DNA of 64,000 bases from JAOUGY01 sp963825585 (GTDB lineage: Bacteria > Actinomycetota > Acidimicrobiia > Spongiisociales > ZC4RG35). Positions 55,733 to 64,000 of this stretch are shown in pieces (the first letter of the stretch is position 1; the number at the start of each line of letters is the position of its first letter). Below the pieces are notes generated by a model. The model was not told the origin of the DNA and did not search any database. It saw nothing but the letters and a program-made list of their open reading frames with translations. A program made the translations under genes and the position numbers. The stretch is from the NCBI GenBank assembly GCA_963825585.1, contig CAWGTX010000010.1, positions 186,001-250,000 on the forward strand. The letters run 5' to 3'.

Positions 55733-57397
55733 GTGACTGGTGGCACCTACCTGTTGTTGGGCGGGGCGGGCCTGGTGGGATTCCAGGTGGCGTACCGGAT
55801 CGGGACCGAACTCGACCCCGACCGGATCGTGGTGGCCGCCCTCACCGAACCGCTGGTGACGCAGGCGCTCGACGACCTACGCCGGCTGCTCCCCGACGTC
55901 GAGCTTGTGGGCGAGTGGGGCGACGTGTTCGTGCGAGAAGCGTACGCATCGACTGCTCGTGCTCAGCTCCTGGTCGATGCCGAAACCCGTGAGGGTGTGT
56001 TCGAGGACATCCTGGGCCCCTTCGACCCGGCCTACGAGCGGGCGATGCTCACCACCCTGGTCCGCCGGTACCGGCCCACGGTGGTGGTCGACTCGATCAA
56101 CACCGCCACCGCCATCAGCTACCAGGACGTCTACACCGCCTCGGTGGTGGCCAAACATCAGGTTGAAGCTGCCGAGGCGTCGGGAGACCATTCCGGGCTG
56201 GCGAGTTCGGTCGAGACCCTCATTCTCTCGCAGGCCACCCCGCAACTCATACGCCATGTCCGGATCCTGCACCGCGCCCTCACCGAGGTCGGCACCAGGC
56301 TGTACATCAAGATCGGTACCACCGGGACCGGGGGTATGGGCCTCGACATCCCCTACACGCACTCAGAGGATCGACCTTCCGCCCAGCTCATGACCAAGAC
56401 GGCCGTCGCCTTCGCCCACACCGGGCTCCTGTTCCTCGCCGCCCGCACCGCCGGAGGACCCCTCATCAAGGAGGTGAAGCCGGCGGCTCTGATCGGCTAC
56501 GCCGGGGTGGACCACCGGCCGGTGAAGCAGAAGGGTGAGCCAGTGAGTCTGTTCCGGGCGGTGACCGAGCCGCTGGGGTCGGATCTGTTCCTGCGCCGTC
56601 ACGGGCTGGACCAGATCGGCGAGCTGGTGGTGCCGGTGGTCGACACCGGGGAGAACGGCGTGTTCACACGAGGGGAGTTCGAAGCGATCACCGCCATCGG
56701 CCAGATGGAGATGGTGACCCCTGAGGAGATCGCCGCCCTGTGCGTGATCGAAATCAGGGGCGGCGCCACCGGAAACGACGTGATCGGCGCCATCGACTCC
56801 GCGGTGCTTCCACCCTCCTACCGGGGCGGCGTGGTCCGCGTGCGGGCCCTCGAGCAGCTGGAGCGACTGGAGATCGAAACCGGGACCCACTCGGTGGCGC
56901 TCGGCCAGTTGGGGCCGCCCGAGCTCTCCAAACTCCTGTGGGAAGCCGAACTCATCCGGCTGGCGATCGGAACCGTGACCGGGATGCTCACTTCGGAGCC
57001 GGGCGAAATCGCCGAGGCGTGGACGGCGGTACTCGACGCTCGACCCGAGATGGTCGATACCATCACGTCGCTGGGACTGCCGATACTGTCGCTGGACGGA
57101 GCGACACTGGTACGTGGCCCGTTCATTCGGATCCCCGAAGTGGCCGACGCCGACCGCGTTGAGCTCGACGACCAGGGGCGCGACCGGTGGGCCGACAAGG
57201 GGTGGGTCGACCTGCGGGAGTCGAATGCGCTCCGCTGGCAGGACAGGTTCCGGCAGATGCGCCGCGCCGTGCTCGGTGCCGCCCAACCCGGCTCGGCCGG
57301 CGTGACGATCGAGAGCTACCTGCCCGACGAGATCGAGATCGGGACCGTGGCCGCCTGGGTGCTGGCGAACGAAATCGGAGGAACCCGCATCAAGTGA
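55733..57397 (+). CDS. Large NAD(P)-binding Rossmann-fold protein of unknown substrate
   Basis: This 554-aa protein begins with a dinucleotide-binding motif, YLLLGGAGLVGFQVAYRIG, as in extended short-chain dehydrogenases. It continues with PTVVVDSINTATAISYQDVY, KIGTTGTGGMGLDIPYTHSE and a long unfamiliar C-terminal half (GGATGNDVIGAIDSAVLPPS). No classical YxxxK was found by eye. The GTG at 55733 follows AAGGAGG. It may be a dehydrogenase or epimerase in the surrounding catabolic block; the substrate cannot be named. Confidence 0.7.
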   Translation: MTGGTYLLLGGAGLVGFQVAYRIGTELDPDRIVVAALTEPLVTQALDDLRRLLPDVELVGEWGDVFVREAYASTARAQLLVDAETREGVFEDILGPFDPAYERAMLTTLVRRYRPTVVVDSINTATAISYQDVYTASVVAKHQVEAAEASGDHSGLASSVETLILSQATPQLIRHVRILHRALTEVGTRLYIKIGTTGTGGMGLDIPYTHSEDRPSAQLMTKTAVAFAHTGLLFLAARTAGGPLIKEVKPAALIGYAGVDHRPVKQKGEPVSLFRAVTEPLGSDLFLRRHGLDQIGELVVPVVDTGENGVFTRGEFEAITAIGQMEMVTPEEIAALCVIEIRGGATGNDVIGAIDSAVLPPSYRGGVVRVRALEQLERLEIETGTHSVALGQLGPPELSKLLWEAELIRLAIGTVTGMLTSEPGEIAEAWTAVLDARPEMVDTITSLGLPILSLDGATLVRGPFIRIPEVADADRVELDDQGRDRWADKGWVDLRESNALRWQDRFRQMRRAVLGAAQPGSAGVTIESYLPDEIEIGTVAAWVLANEIGGTRIK

Positions 57398-57757
57398 GCG
57401 GGTGGGTCGGCTTCCTCGTCACCTGTCGAGGTGACCGAGGATTTCGACGGCGTCGAGTACGGCCGCGTACTTCGTATCGAGGTCGGCGAGGGAGACCAGG
57501 TGACTGATCTCCGCTCGACAGGCGACTCGAGGGCAAATAGGATCCAATATCCAGATGGCAGACAACTCGTCCTCCACCCCGCCAAGCGCACCACCGACGC
57601 CTCCCGCGCGACGACCCTCACCGGGCTGGCGGTCCAGCGCGTGTGCACCGCGAAACGGGCTCCTGAGCGGACCCCCGTGCCGGCGTCTCCGAAGGTAGCT
57701 GTCGCCCACAGATTTCATCCATATCCATTCGGAGGTCGAAGAGATGGTGACGAAGGC
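57398..57757. other. Spacer before the hydrolase-hydantoinase-LLM operon, no confident gene
   Basis: Short open frames exist on both strands (for example minus 57419-57718, ending LVSLADLDTKYAAVLDAVEI), but none has a recognised domain and good start. The sequence GGATCCAATATCC near 57540 is A/T-richer than its surroundings and could be part of a promoter or operator for the downstream operon. Confidence 0.4.
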
Positions 57758-58687
57758 ATGAGAGAGATTCAGGTCGAGTTCTTCTCAGAAGGAACACGCG
57801 TGGCAGGGCTGATGCGCCTGCCGGACACCGAAGGTCCCTGGCCCGGCATCGTGCAAGGTCCCGGATGGCTGGGCCTGAAGGACGCCAAGTTCTACATCCC
57901 GTATCACCAGGCTCTCACCGACGCAGGGTTCGCACTGCTGGTCTTCGACTACCGCGGGTTCGGGGACTCCGACGGCGACCGCAACACCCTCTCCCCGAAG
58001 ATCCAACTCGAGGACCTCATCAACGCGGTGACCTACCTCGAGACCAGAGACGACATCATGCCGCACCGTCTCGGTGTGTTCGGCTCCGGGGGAACAGGCG
58101 GCGGAAACGCCGTTCTCCTCGCCGCCCTCGACAAGCGCATCAAGTGCGCCGTGAGCCAGAACCCGGTCTCCGACGGTGAGGACTGGTTGCGCCGGATGCG
58201 GCGGGAGTACGAGTGGTACGAGTTCCTCGCCCGCCTCGACGCCGACCGCAAGCAGCGTGTCTGCGGAGGCACCGGAGAGATGGTCCATCCCCGCGAAGAG
58301 ATCATGGTCCCAACCCCGGAGCGCAAGACGACCACACTGAAGAAGGACGTCGACGGTCGTGTCCCCGACTCGGTGCCGCTCGCCGCCGCCGACGAGATCA
58401 TCGCCTACAAGCCGATCGACGTCGCACACCGTGCCCGCAATCTCCTGCTCATCGGAGTCGAGGAGGACGCCACCACCCCCACCGACCATTCGTTCGCCCT
58501 CTATGAGGCCGCTCCCGAGCCAAAGAAGCTCATCATGCAGCGCATGACGACCCACTACGCCGCCTACGAGCAGCATGGCGATGCCGTTCGCCCGGCGATC
58601 GTCGACTGGTTTCGCACCCACCTCTCGGCCGGATCGGTCGAGGCACTCACCCCATCCGGCATAGAAGTGCTGAAGGAGACCCCATGA
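57758..58687 (+). CDS. Alpha/beta hydrolase-fold protein with altered nucleophile elbow
   Basis: This 309-aa protein is related to acetyl-esterase/CocE-type hydrolases. PGIVQGPGWLGLK is the oxyanion region and LVFDYRGFGDSDG the strand-turn. LLIGVEEDATTPTDHS supplies the acid region and MTTHYAAYEQH the His. At the elbow, where a G-x-S-x-G is expected, the sequence is GVFGSGGTGGGNAV, with Gly at the usual Ser position. Catalysis may therefore use a shifted residue or be lost. It overlaps the amidohydrolase start by four bases (ATGA). Confidence 0.8.
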   Translation: MREIQVEFFSEGTRVAGLMRLPDTEGPWPGIVQGPGWLGLKDAKFYIPYHQALTDAGFALLVFDYRGFGDSDGDRNTLSPKIQLEDLINAVTYLETRDDIMPHRLGVFGSGGTGGGNAVLLAALDKRIKCAVSQNPVSDGEDWLRRMRREYEWYEFLARLDADRKQRVCGGTGEMVHPREEIMVPTPERKTTTLKKDVDGRVPDSVPLAAADEIIAYKPIDVAHRARNLLLIGVEEDATTPTDHSFALYEAAPEPKKLIMQRMTTHYAAYEQHGDAVRPAIVDWFRTHLSAGSVEALTPSGIEVLKETP

Positions 58688-60057
58688 AACGGATCATCAC
58701 AGGCGCCGACGTCTTCTCCGAAGGAGACCTCCGGCCCCTCGACATCATCATCGACGGCGAGGTCATCGCCGGTCTGGTCGCTCGGGGGACCGGACCATCC
58801 GACGCCGAGGTGATCGACGCCTCCGGTCTGGTGGCGATCCCCGGCGCCGTCGACCCCCACGTCCACACCCGTGACCCCGGCTACACACATAAAGAGGACA
58901 TCGTCACCTGCACGCAGGCGGCGGCCGCCGGTGGCTACACCACCATCTTCGGTATGCCCAATCTCGACCCGCCCACCATGACGGTGGACGACCTCGAGCA
59001 GGTCTTCGCCCTCTACGCCGAGAAGAGCATCGTCGACTACAACCACAACCCGGCCGCCAAGCTGCTCGATCAGCTGGCCCCAATGGCCGAGATGGGCATC
59101 GCCGCCTACAAGATCTATATGGTGGTCGACACCGGTCGCACCTACCCCCATCCGTCGGCGATCGGCGTGCACGATCACGGCGAGCTGTACCAGGCAATGA
59201 AGATGATCGCCCCCACCGGCGCCCGGCTCATGGTGCACCCCCACGATCAGAGCATCATGGATGTGGTCGAGCAGTCCTACTGGGACAAGGGTGACCGTTC
59301 ACCCCGGGCGTACGGCGAGACCCTTGCCGTCGACGATGGCATCATCTGGGACACCGCCACCGCCACCCTCCTCCGCCTGGCCGAGGCCACCGGGTGCCCG
59401 CTGCACATCGTGCACGTTCAGACCATCCGCCAGATCGAGATGCTGACCGAGGCCCGCGAGCGGGGCGTCGACGTCACCGGTGAGGTCAACCACTGGGCGC
59501 TGTTCCTCGGGCGGATGTCCGATATCGAGGAGCAGGGCAGCTACGTTCTCTCGTACTACGTGCCCGACCACCACCGCGAGGCGCTGTGGGAGGCGATGGA
59601 GGCGGGAACGGTCGAGATGCTCGCCTCGGACCACGCCCCGCACACCCGCGAAGAGAAGGAACTCGGATGGACCGACGCCTGGGCGGCCCACACCGGTACA
59701 CCGGGCATCCAATATCAGCTCCCGCTCATGATCGACGCGGTCCACAAGGGCCTCATCTCGTTCGACCGCATGGTGGACCTGGTGTCGACCGCACCGGCAG
59801 ACGTGTTCGGCCTCACCCAGAAGGGGCGGATCGCCACAGGGTGCGACGCCGACATCGTGTTGCTCGATGTCGATCGGGAATGGGAGATCACCAACGAGTC
59901 GGTGCTTTCGAAGATCGGCTGGACGCCCTATCACGGGCGGACCGTGAAGGGGGCGGTGGTCCGCACGCTGGTACGCGGTACCGACGTGTGGGTCGATGGA
60001 GAGGTGACCGGCCAGCCCGGGCACGGCAAGCAAGCTATCCCCACAAGGGAAGGATGA
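58684..60057 (+). CDS. Hydantoinase/allantoinase/dihydroorotase-family amidohydrolase
   Basis: This 457-aa metal-dependent cyclic amidohydrolase has DPHVHTRDPG near residue 57 (first two metal His). The carboxylated Lys is in IAAYKIYMVVD near 142. HIVHVQ near 243 supplies a further His, and EMLASDHAPHTREEKE near 318 supplies the catalytic Asp. Such enzymes open hydantoin, dihydropyrimidine or allantoin rings. It is coupled to the hydrolase upstream and the LLM oxidoreductase downstream (four-base gap). With the dimethylglycine-like dehydrogenase nearby, a methylated ring compound is a plausible but unproven substrate. Confidence 0.9.
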   Translation: MKRIITGADVFSEGDLRPLDIIIDGEVIAGLVARGTGPSDAEVIDASGLVAIPGAVDPHVHTRDPGYTHKEDIVTCTQAAAAGGYTTIFGMPNLDPPTMTVDDLEQVFALYAEKSIVDYNHNPAAKLLDQLAPMAEMGIAAYKIYMVVDTGRTYPHPSAIGVHDHGELYQAMKMIAPTGARLMVHPHDQSIMDVVEQSYWDKGDRSPRAYGETLAVDDGIIWDTATATLLRLAEATGCPLHIVHVQTIRQIEMLTEARERGVDVTGEVNHWALFLGRMSDIEEQGSYVLSYYVPDHHREALWEAMEAGTVEMLASDHAPHTREEKELGWTDAWAAHTGTPGIQYQLPLMIDAVHKGLISFDRMVDLVSTAPADVFGLTQKGRIATGCDADIVLLDVDREWEITNESVLSKIGWTPYHGRTVKGAVVRTLVRGTDVWVDGEVTGQPGHGKQAIPTREG

Positions 60058-60061
60058 ACCC

Positions 60062-61042
60062 ATGGCGATGAAATTCGGACTACTTCTCCCGCATTTCGGA
60101 GAATTCGCCGACCGTGACCTGATTCTCGACGGAGCCAGGCGGGCGGAGGAGCTCGGATTCGACTCGGTGTGGGTTCGTGATCACCTGCTGTTCGAACCAC
60201 ACGGCGAGTTCGAGTCCGCGGCGAAGGACTTCTTCGAACCGCTCACGGTGCTGACCGCCGTTGGCGCGGTCACCGAGAGCATCACGCTCGGAACCGCAAC
60301 TCTGATCCCCTACCGGCATCCGCTGGTGACGGCGTTCACCCTGGCCTCGATGACCCACATGTTCGGACCGCGCATCATCGCCGGTTGGGGTGCGGGCACC
60401 TTCGACCACGAATTCGACGCCGTCGGCATGAGCGGGATCTTCCGGCCCGACCTGGTGGAGTCGAACGCCAAGATCTCCGAGCTGGTCTGGAACCAGGACA
60501 ATGCCTCGTACGCCGACGACCACTACACGTTCGAGGACGTGAACCTGTATCCGAAGCCCACCGGAAAGATCCCCTTCTGGTACGGCGGGGCCACCCCGGC
60601 CTCGGCACGCCGGGCAGCGGAGTACTGCGATGGTTGGATGCCCGGACGGACCACACTCAAGACCATCGAGAAGCGCGTCGCCGCCATGAAGGGCATCGTC
60701 GCCGAGAACGGCCGGCCGATGCCGACCGTGGGCGTCGTGCCCCCCACGACCATCGCCACCACCGAGGACGAGGCCTGGGCCGGTACCAGCGTCGACGGTC
60801 TGCTCCGGTGGGCCAACGAGCGCGGCAAGTGGTGGGTGAAGCCGGAGTCGGGCGTCTTCGAGACGGCAGCCGACATCGAGGGCTCCCTCATCGCAGGGAC
60901 CCCCGATCAGGTGATCACCCAGACGCTCAAGTTCGCCGATGTCGGTGTCGACCACCTCGTGTTCGACACCCGGCTGAGCTACAACCGGTGGCACGAGACC
61001 ATCGAGCTCCTCGGCAAGGAAGTGATTCCGAACCTGCGCTGA
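60062..61042 (+). CDS. LLM-class flavin/F420-dependent oxidoreductase
   Basis: This 326-aa TIM-barrel enzyme starts MAMKFGLLLPHFGEFADRDL, with ARRAEELGFDSVWVRDHLL, ESITLGTATLIPYRHPLVTA and IIAGWGAGTFDHEFDAVGM. IPFWYGGATPASARRAAEYC is the cofactor-phosphate area. It is a second LLM protein in the window, distinct from that at 25.2 kb. As last gene of the operon it probably carries out a redox or oxygenation step on the same substrate as the amidohydrolase. F420 versus FMN use cannot be decided. Confidence 0.87.
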   Translation: MAMKFGLLLPHFGEFADRDLILDGARRAEELGFDSVWVRDHLLFEPHGEFESAAKDFFEPLTVLTAVGAVTESITLGTATLIPYRHPLVTAFTLASMTHMFGPRIIAGWGAGTFDHEFDAVGMSGIFRPDLVESNAKISELVWNQDNASYADDHYTFEDVNLYPKPTGKIPFWYGGATPASARRAAEYCDGWMPGRTTLKTIEKRVAAMKGIVAENGRPMPTVGVVPPTTIATTEDEAWAGTSVDGLLRWANERGKWWVKPESGVFETAADIEGSLIAGTPDQVITQTLKFADVGVDHLVFDTRLSYNRWHETIELLGKEVIPNLR

Positions 61043-61066
61043 TCGAGCGTCTCGTTGCCAGCGGGC

Positions 61067-61249
61067 ACTGGCTGCTGGCTACTGGCTACTGGCTTCTGGC
61101 TTCTGGTCGGAGTCGCTGGTCGACGTGGATCGTGGAACGGCTACCAGTTCCGATGCGTGGACCAGCTCGGTCTGCATGATGTCTGGATCGCTCCCGTTCG
61201 CCACCAGTAGCCAGCAGCCAGTGGCCCAGGAGCTAGCAGCCAGTAGCTA
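61067..61249. repeat. Heptamer repeat spacer (TACTGGC/TTCTGGC and AGTAGCC/AGCAGCC)
   Basis: The left block (61067-61107) has about six units of the CTGGCTA/CTGGCTT type. The right block (61203-61249) has AGTAGCCAGCAGCCAG units in the opposite sense and includes the TAG stop of the LPFTG protein at 61247-61249. The two blocks could pair as a weak hairpin between convergent genes. Confidence 0.78.
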
Positions 61250-64000
61250 CTGCGAATGTCGCCCTTCTCTCCGCTGTCCGAAGGCGAGCAGGGCGAAGCC
61301 CGCCAGCAGGGCGGCCAGTCCGACCGCCAGATACGTCGTCAGGTCGAAGCCTGTGAAGGGCAGCCTCGGGTCGGCTTCGTCGAGACCGAAGTCGGCGGTG
61401 AGGATGGTTTCGCCTCCGCCGACCGTGACCGTGGTCTCGAGATCGAGGGCGCTGTCGGGATCGCTCACCTGGACCAGGCCGTCGGGCAGCGAGTCCGGGT
61501 CGATTCTGACGGTGTACGTCCCGGGCACGAGATCCTCGAACAGGTAGGCACCGTTGGCGTCGGTGACCATCGAGGCCACGAACTCGCCGTTCTCGTCGTA
61601 GAGGGTCACCCACACGCCGGGGACGCCCGGCTCGCCGGGGTCCTGGACGCCGTCACGGTCACGGTCGATCCACACCAGGGAGCCGATGGAGGCGGGCTCG
61701 GTGACTCCGTGCTCCACGAAACCGGTGCCGCCGATCGGCACGGTCACCGACACCGTCAGCGGCGTCGAGGACACCAGCCCGTCGGGGACGGTGGAGACGT
61801 CGAGGACCGCGGTGTAGTCGCCGGCAGGGATACTCTCGAGGGCCCACCTACCGTCGGGGCCGGTGACGACTTCGATGCTGACGGGGCCTTCCGGGCCGTC
61901 CCAGGTGACGACCACGGTGGCGCCGGCGATCGGATCCTCACCGGTCTCCCTGACACCGTCGCCGTCGGGGTCGAACCAGACGATGCCCTCCAGCGTGGCC
62001 GTGCCGATCACCGGGTAGTCCACGTCGCGCTGGTCCTCACCGGGGTCGAGGGTGATGGTCGACGTCAGCGGGCTCCCGCCGTCGACGTCGCCCGACGGGC
62101 TGAGACCCGCCGGGAGGTCGTCGCGGTCGTAGGCGACCATGGTTTCGCCGGTCGGCAGGCCGACGACGAGGTAGCCGCCGTCGGCGTCGGTGTCGACGGT
62201 GATGGTGATGTCGTCGGCGGTGCCGATGACACCGTCGACGCCCGATGAGGTGACGGTGACGGTCACGCCGGGCAGGCCCGGCTCACCGGGATCCTGGACA
62301 CCGTCGTCGTCGAAGTCGAGCCACACCAGGTCACCGACGGAAGCGGACCCCACGTAGCCGAAGTCCTGGTCGAGGTCGTCGGCGCCGGCGCCGAGCGTGA
62401 GCTCGGAGCGGGAGTCGGCTCCGCCGTCGGGGTCGGCGGTGGCGGTCACACCGGCCGGAACACCGAGGATCGACACGTCGTAGAGACCGGCCGGCAGCAG
62501 CTCGAACAGATAGACACCCGACCCGTCGGTTGTGTCGTTGTAGGCGATGTCATCCGCGTTGCCGAGGGTGCCGTCGAAGCCCGCCCAGGTGAGCGTCACG
62601 CCCACACCGGGGATGCCCGGCTCTCCGGCGTCGAGCGCACTGTCGGCGTCGAGGTCGAGCCACACGGTGTCGCCGATCGAGCCGGAGCCGGTGTAGCCGA
62701 AGTCCGCGTCGTGGCGGTCCTGACCGTCGGTGAGCGTGACCTCGGCGACACCGTCGCCGCCGTCGTCGAGGTCATAGGTGTTGACCAGTCCCGGCGGGAG
62801 GGTCGATTCCTCGACGGCGACGCGGAACGTACCGGCCGGCAGGCCGTCGAAGAGGTAGAGGCCACCGGCGTCGGTGGTCGTGCTCAGGTCGATGTCGTCG
62901 CCGCCACCGGCGGTCCCGTCGGGACCGAACCAGGTGAGGTTCACCGTGACACCGGCCAGTGCCGGCTCCCCGGCATCGTGGGTGCCGTCACCGTCGACGT
63001 CGAACCAGAGCCGGTCGCCGATCGATCCGGATCCGACGTAGCCGAAGTCGGCGGTGAGATGGGCTGCGCCTGTCAGTCCGCTCACCAGCGTCACCGCATC
63101 CGGCGCCACGATGCCGTCGTCCTCGTCGTAGGTGGTGGTGAATCCGGAGGCGATGCCGTCGGTCACCTCGACCCGGTAGTCGCCGTCGGCGAGACCGGAC
63201 ACCAGATAGTTGCCGGCGCCGTCGGTGACCCGCACGAAGGTGTCGTCGTCGCCGGTCCCGAAAGTGTCGTCGGCGCCGGCGAAGGTAACCGTCACCTCCA
63301 CGCCACCGAGGCCGGGCTCACCCGGGTCCTGCACCCCGTCGGAGTCGAGATCCCACCACACCCGGTCGCCGAGCGAGGTGGTCCCGAAGTAGCCGAAGTC
63401 GGCGGTGAGATGGTCCTCGCCGTCGGACAGGACGACGGGGGTGGCAGAGTCGCCGTCGAGGTCCTCGTCGTAGCTGTTGGCGACACCGTCGGGAAGCCCG
63501 CCGGTGACGATCACCTCGTAGGAGCCCGCCGGGAGGAACTCGACCAGATAGCCGCCGTCGCCGTCGGTTTCGACGGTGAACGTTACGTCGTCCCCACCGC
63601 CGGGGTTGCCGTCGGGTCCGTGCCACACGACGTCGACGAACACGCCCTGGATGCCGGGCTCACCGGAATCGACGGTGCCGTCCCCGGTGGTGTCGAGCCA
63701 CACCAGATCGCCGATCGAACCCGAGCCGCGGTAGCCGAAGTCGGCGGCGACGTGGTTCTCGCCGTCGGCGAGCGTGACGGTGGTGGCATCGTCGATCGTG
63801 GCGTCGGGATCGGACACCTGGGTGAACCCGGCCGGGAGGTCGGCGGTGTCGACTGTCACCGTGTACTCACCTGCGGGGAGGTTGTCGACCAGGTACATAC
63901 CGGATGCGTTGGTGGTCGCCGGGTATTCGATGTCGTCGCCGCCGCCCACCAGGCCATCGAAACCGAGCCAGGTGACGGTGAGGTCCACCCCTTCGATTCC
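61247..64000 (-). CDS. Cell-wall anchored SdrD_B-repeat protein with LPFTG sorting signal (5' end outside window)
   Basis: The frame is open to the window edge, with 917 codons visible. It consists of at least seven full and one partial modules of about 115 residues. Each starts GSIGDxVWxDxDxDGxxDxGEPGxxGV and ends in AGxYxVxVxxxxLPxG ... LxxGExxxxxDFGY. These are the hallmarks of SdrD_B/Cna_B-type Ig-like repeats, often Ca-binding stalks of adhesins. The C-terminus is LPFTGFDLTTYLAVGLAALL plus a basic tail GQRREGRHSQ, a sortase signal. The N-terminal ligand-binding region is not visible. Confidence 0.88.
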   Translation of the reverse strand, partial: GIEGVDLTVTWLGFDGLVGGGDDIEYPATTNASGMYLVDNLPAGEYTVTVDTADLPAGFTQVSDPDATIDDATTVTLADGENHVAADFGYRGSGSIGDLVWLDTTGDGTVDSGEPGIQGVFVDVVWHGPDGNPGGGDDVTFTVETDGDGGYLVEFLPAGSYEVIVTGGLPDGVANSYDEDLDGDSATPVVLSDGEDHLTADFGYFGTTSLGDRVWWDLDSDGVQDPGEPGLGGVEVTVTFAGADDTFGTGDDDTFVRVTDGAGNYLVSGLADGDYRVEVTDGIASGFTTTYDEDDGIVAPDAVTLVSGLTGAAHLTADFGYVGSGSIGDRLWFDVDGDGTHDAGEPALAGVTVNLTWFGPDGTAGGGDDIDLSTTTDAGGLYLFDGLPAGTFRVAVEESTLPPGLVNTYDLDDGGDGVAEVTLTDGQDRHDADFGYTGSGSIGDTVWLDLDADSALDAGEPGIPGVGVTLTWAGFDGTLGNADDIAYNDTTDGSGVYLFELLPAGLYDVSILGVPAGVTATADPDGGADSRSELTLGAGADDLDQDFGYVGSASVGDLVWLDFDDDGVQDPGEPGLPGVTVTVTSSGVDGVIGTADDITITVDTDADGGYLVVGLPTGETMVAYDRDDLPAGLSPSGDVDGGSPLTSTITLDPGEDQRDVDYPVIGTATLEGIVWFDPDGDGVRETGEDPIAGATVVVTWDGPEGPVSIEVVTGPDGRWALESIPAGDYTAVLDVSTVPDGLVSSTPLTVSVTVPIGGTGFVEHGVTEPASIGSLVWIDRDRDGVQDPGEPGVPGVWVTLYDENGEFVASMVTDANGAYLFEDLVPGTYTVRIDPDSLPDGLVQVSDPDSALDLETTVTVGGGETILTADFGLDEADPRLPFTGFDLTTYLAVGLAALLAGFALLAFGQRREGRHSQ

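Noticed and set aside
57419..57718. Minus-strand frame of about 99 residues before the hydrolase operon
   Set aside because: The N-terminal half is Arg/Gly-rich with no domain or good start; only the C-terminal 30 residues look protein-like.

Overview
The window is a high-GC, densely packed bacterial chromosome segment that looks actinobacterial. Likely relatives are Acidimicrobiia-type marine or soil actinobacteria, but this is an inference from gene content, not a database match. Support comes from F420-type LLM and PPOX oxidoreductases, a DtxR regulator, many GTG/TTG starts with GGAGG-type ribosome sites, a secreted beta-propeller lipoprotein, SLH-like secreted proteins, an LPFTG-anchored surface protein, and very GC-rich third codon positions.

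Layout. 1-2.1 kb: the end of an MBOAT acyltransferase and an SGNH (DUF459-like) partner. 2.1-2.6 kb: a large imperfect inverted-repeat element. 2.6-6.7 kb: an NTF2-like gene and a fadI-fadJ beta-oxidation operon. 6.8-7.55 kb: a tandem array of about 140-bp units. 7.5-12.9 kb: an ECF sigma factor with a membrane partner, a hydrolase, a cysteine-synthase-like enzyme and a receiver-HDOD protein. 13-19 kb: a beta-propeller lipoprotein and a frameshifted GH63-type glucosidase. 19-25 kb: a MarR regulator divergent from a membrane protein and PPOX pair, a hemerythrin-like gene divergent from DtxR, DUF454, a HemG remnant, MFS, FxsA and GNAT. 25-32 kb: an F420-type LLM enzyme, a decayed SLH-domain gene, an MBL hydrolase, a beta-lactamase-type esterase, an FAD monooxygenase and a hydrolase. 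32-34.8 kb: GH13 and a second long repeat array. 34.8-43.2 kb: a membrane protein, an ABC exporter, a class-III aminotransferase, an ABC-2 transporter pair, a DUF4352-type lipoprotein and a phosphatase.

43.4-48.6 kb is a compact four-gene unit: an anchored glycosidase with a CBM9-like tail, a stand-alone receiver, a membrane HEAT-repeat protein and a processive GT2 synthase. It looks like a regulated exopolysaccharide synthesis system and is the best candidate in the window for an under-described system. 48.7-52.6 kb holds a deleted ABC transporter remnant, a TLPD-repeat lipoprotein, a phosphoribosyltransferase and a baeRF/Vms1-like release-factor relative. 52.8-61 kb is a catabolic-looking block: a dimethylglycine/sarcosine dehydrogenase-like enzyme, small zinc-ribbon genes, a large Rossmann protein, a hydrolase, a hydantoinase/allantoinase-like amidohydrolase and an LLM oxidoreductase. 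The right edge is a sortase-anchored SdrD_B-repeat protein that runs off the window.

The most unusual feature is a family of short tandem repeats with a 7-bp period in at least ten intergenic spacers. The unit differs from place to place (AGCCAGT, CTTCTGG, AGCTCGT, GACGAGC, AGCTGGT, AACGTAG, AACGCAG, CCGCCCG and others). The repeats often begin at the stop codon of the adjoining gene, and at several loci they are joined to a shared companion sequence rich in TCCGAC and AACACGC. Two larger arrays embed the same heptamers.
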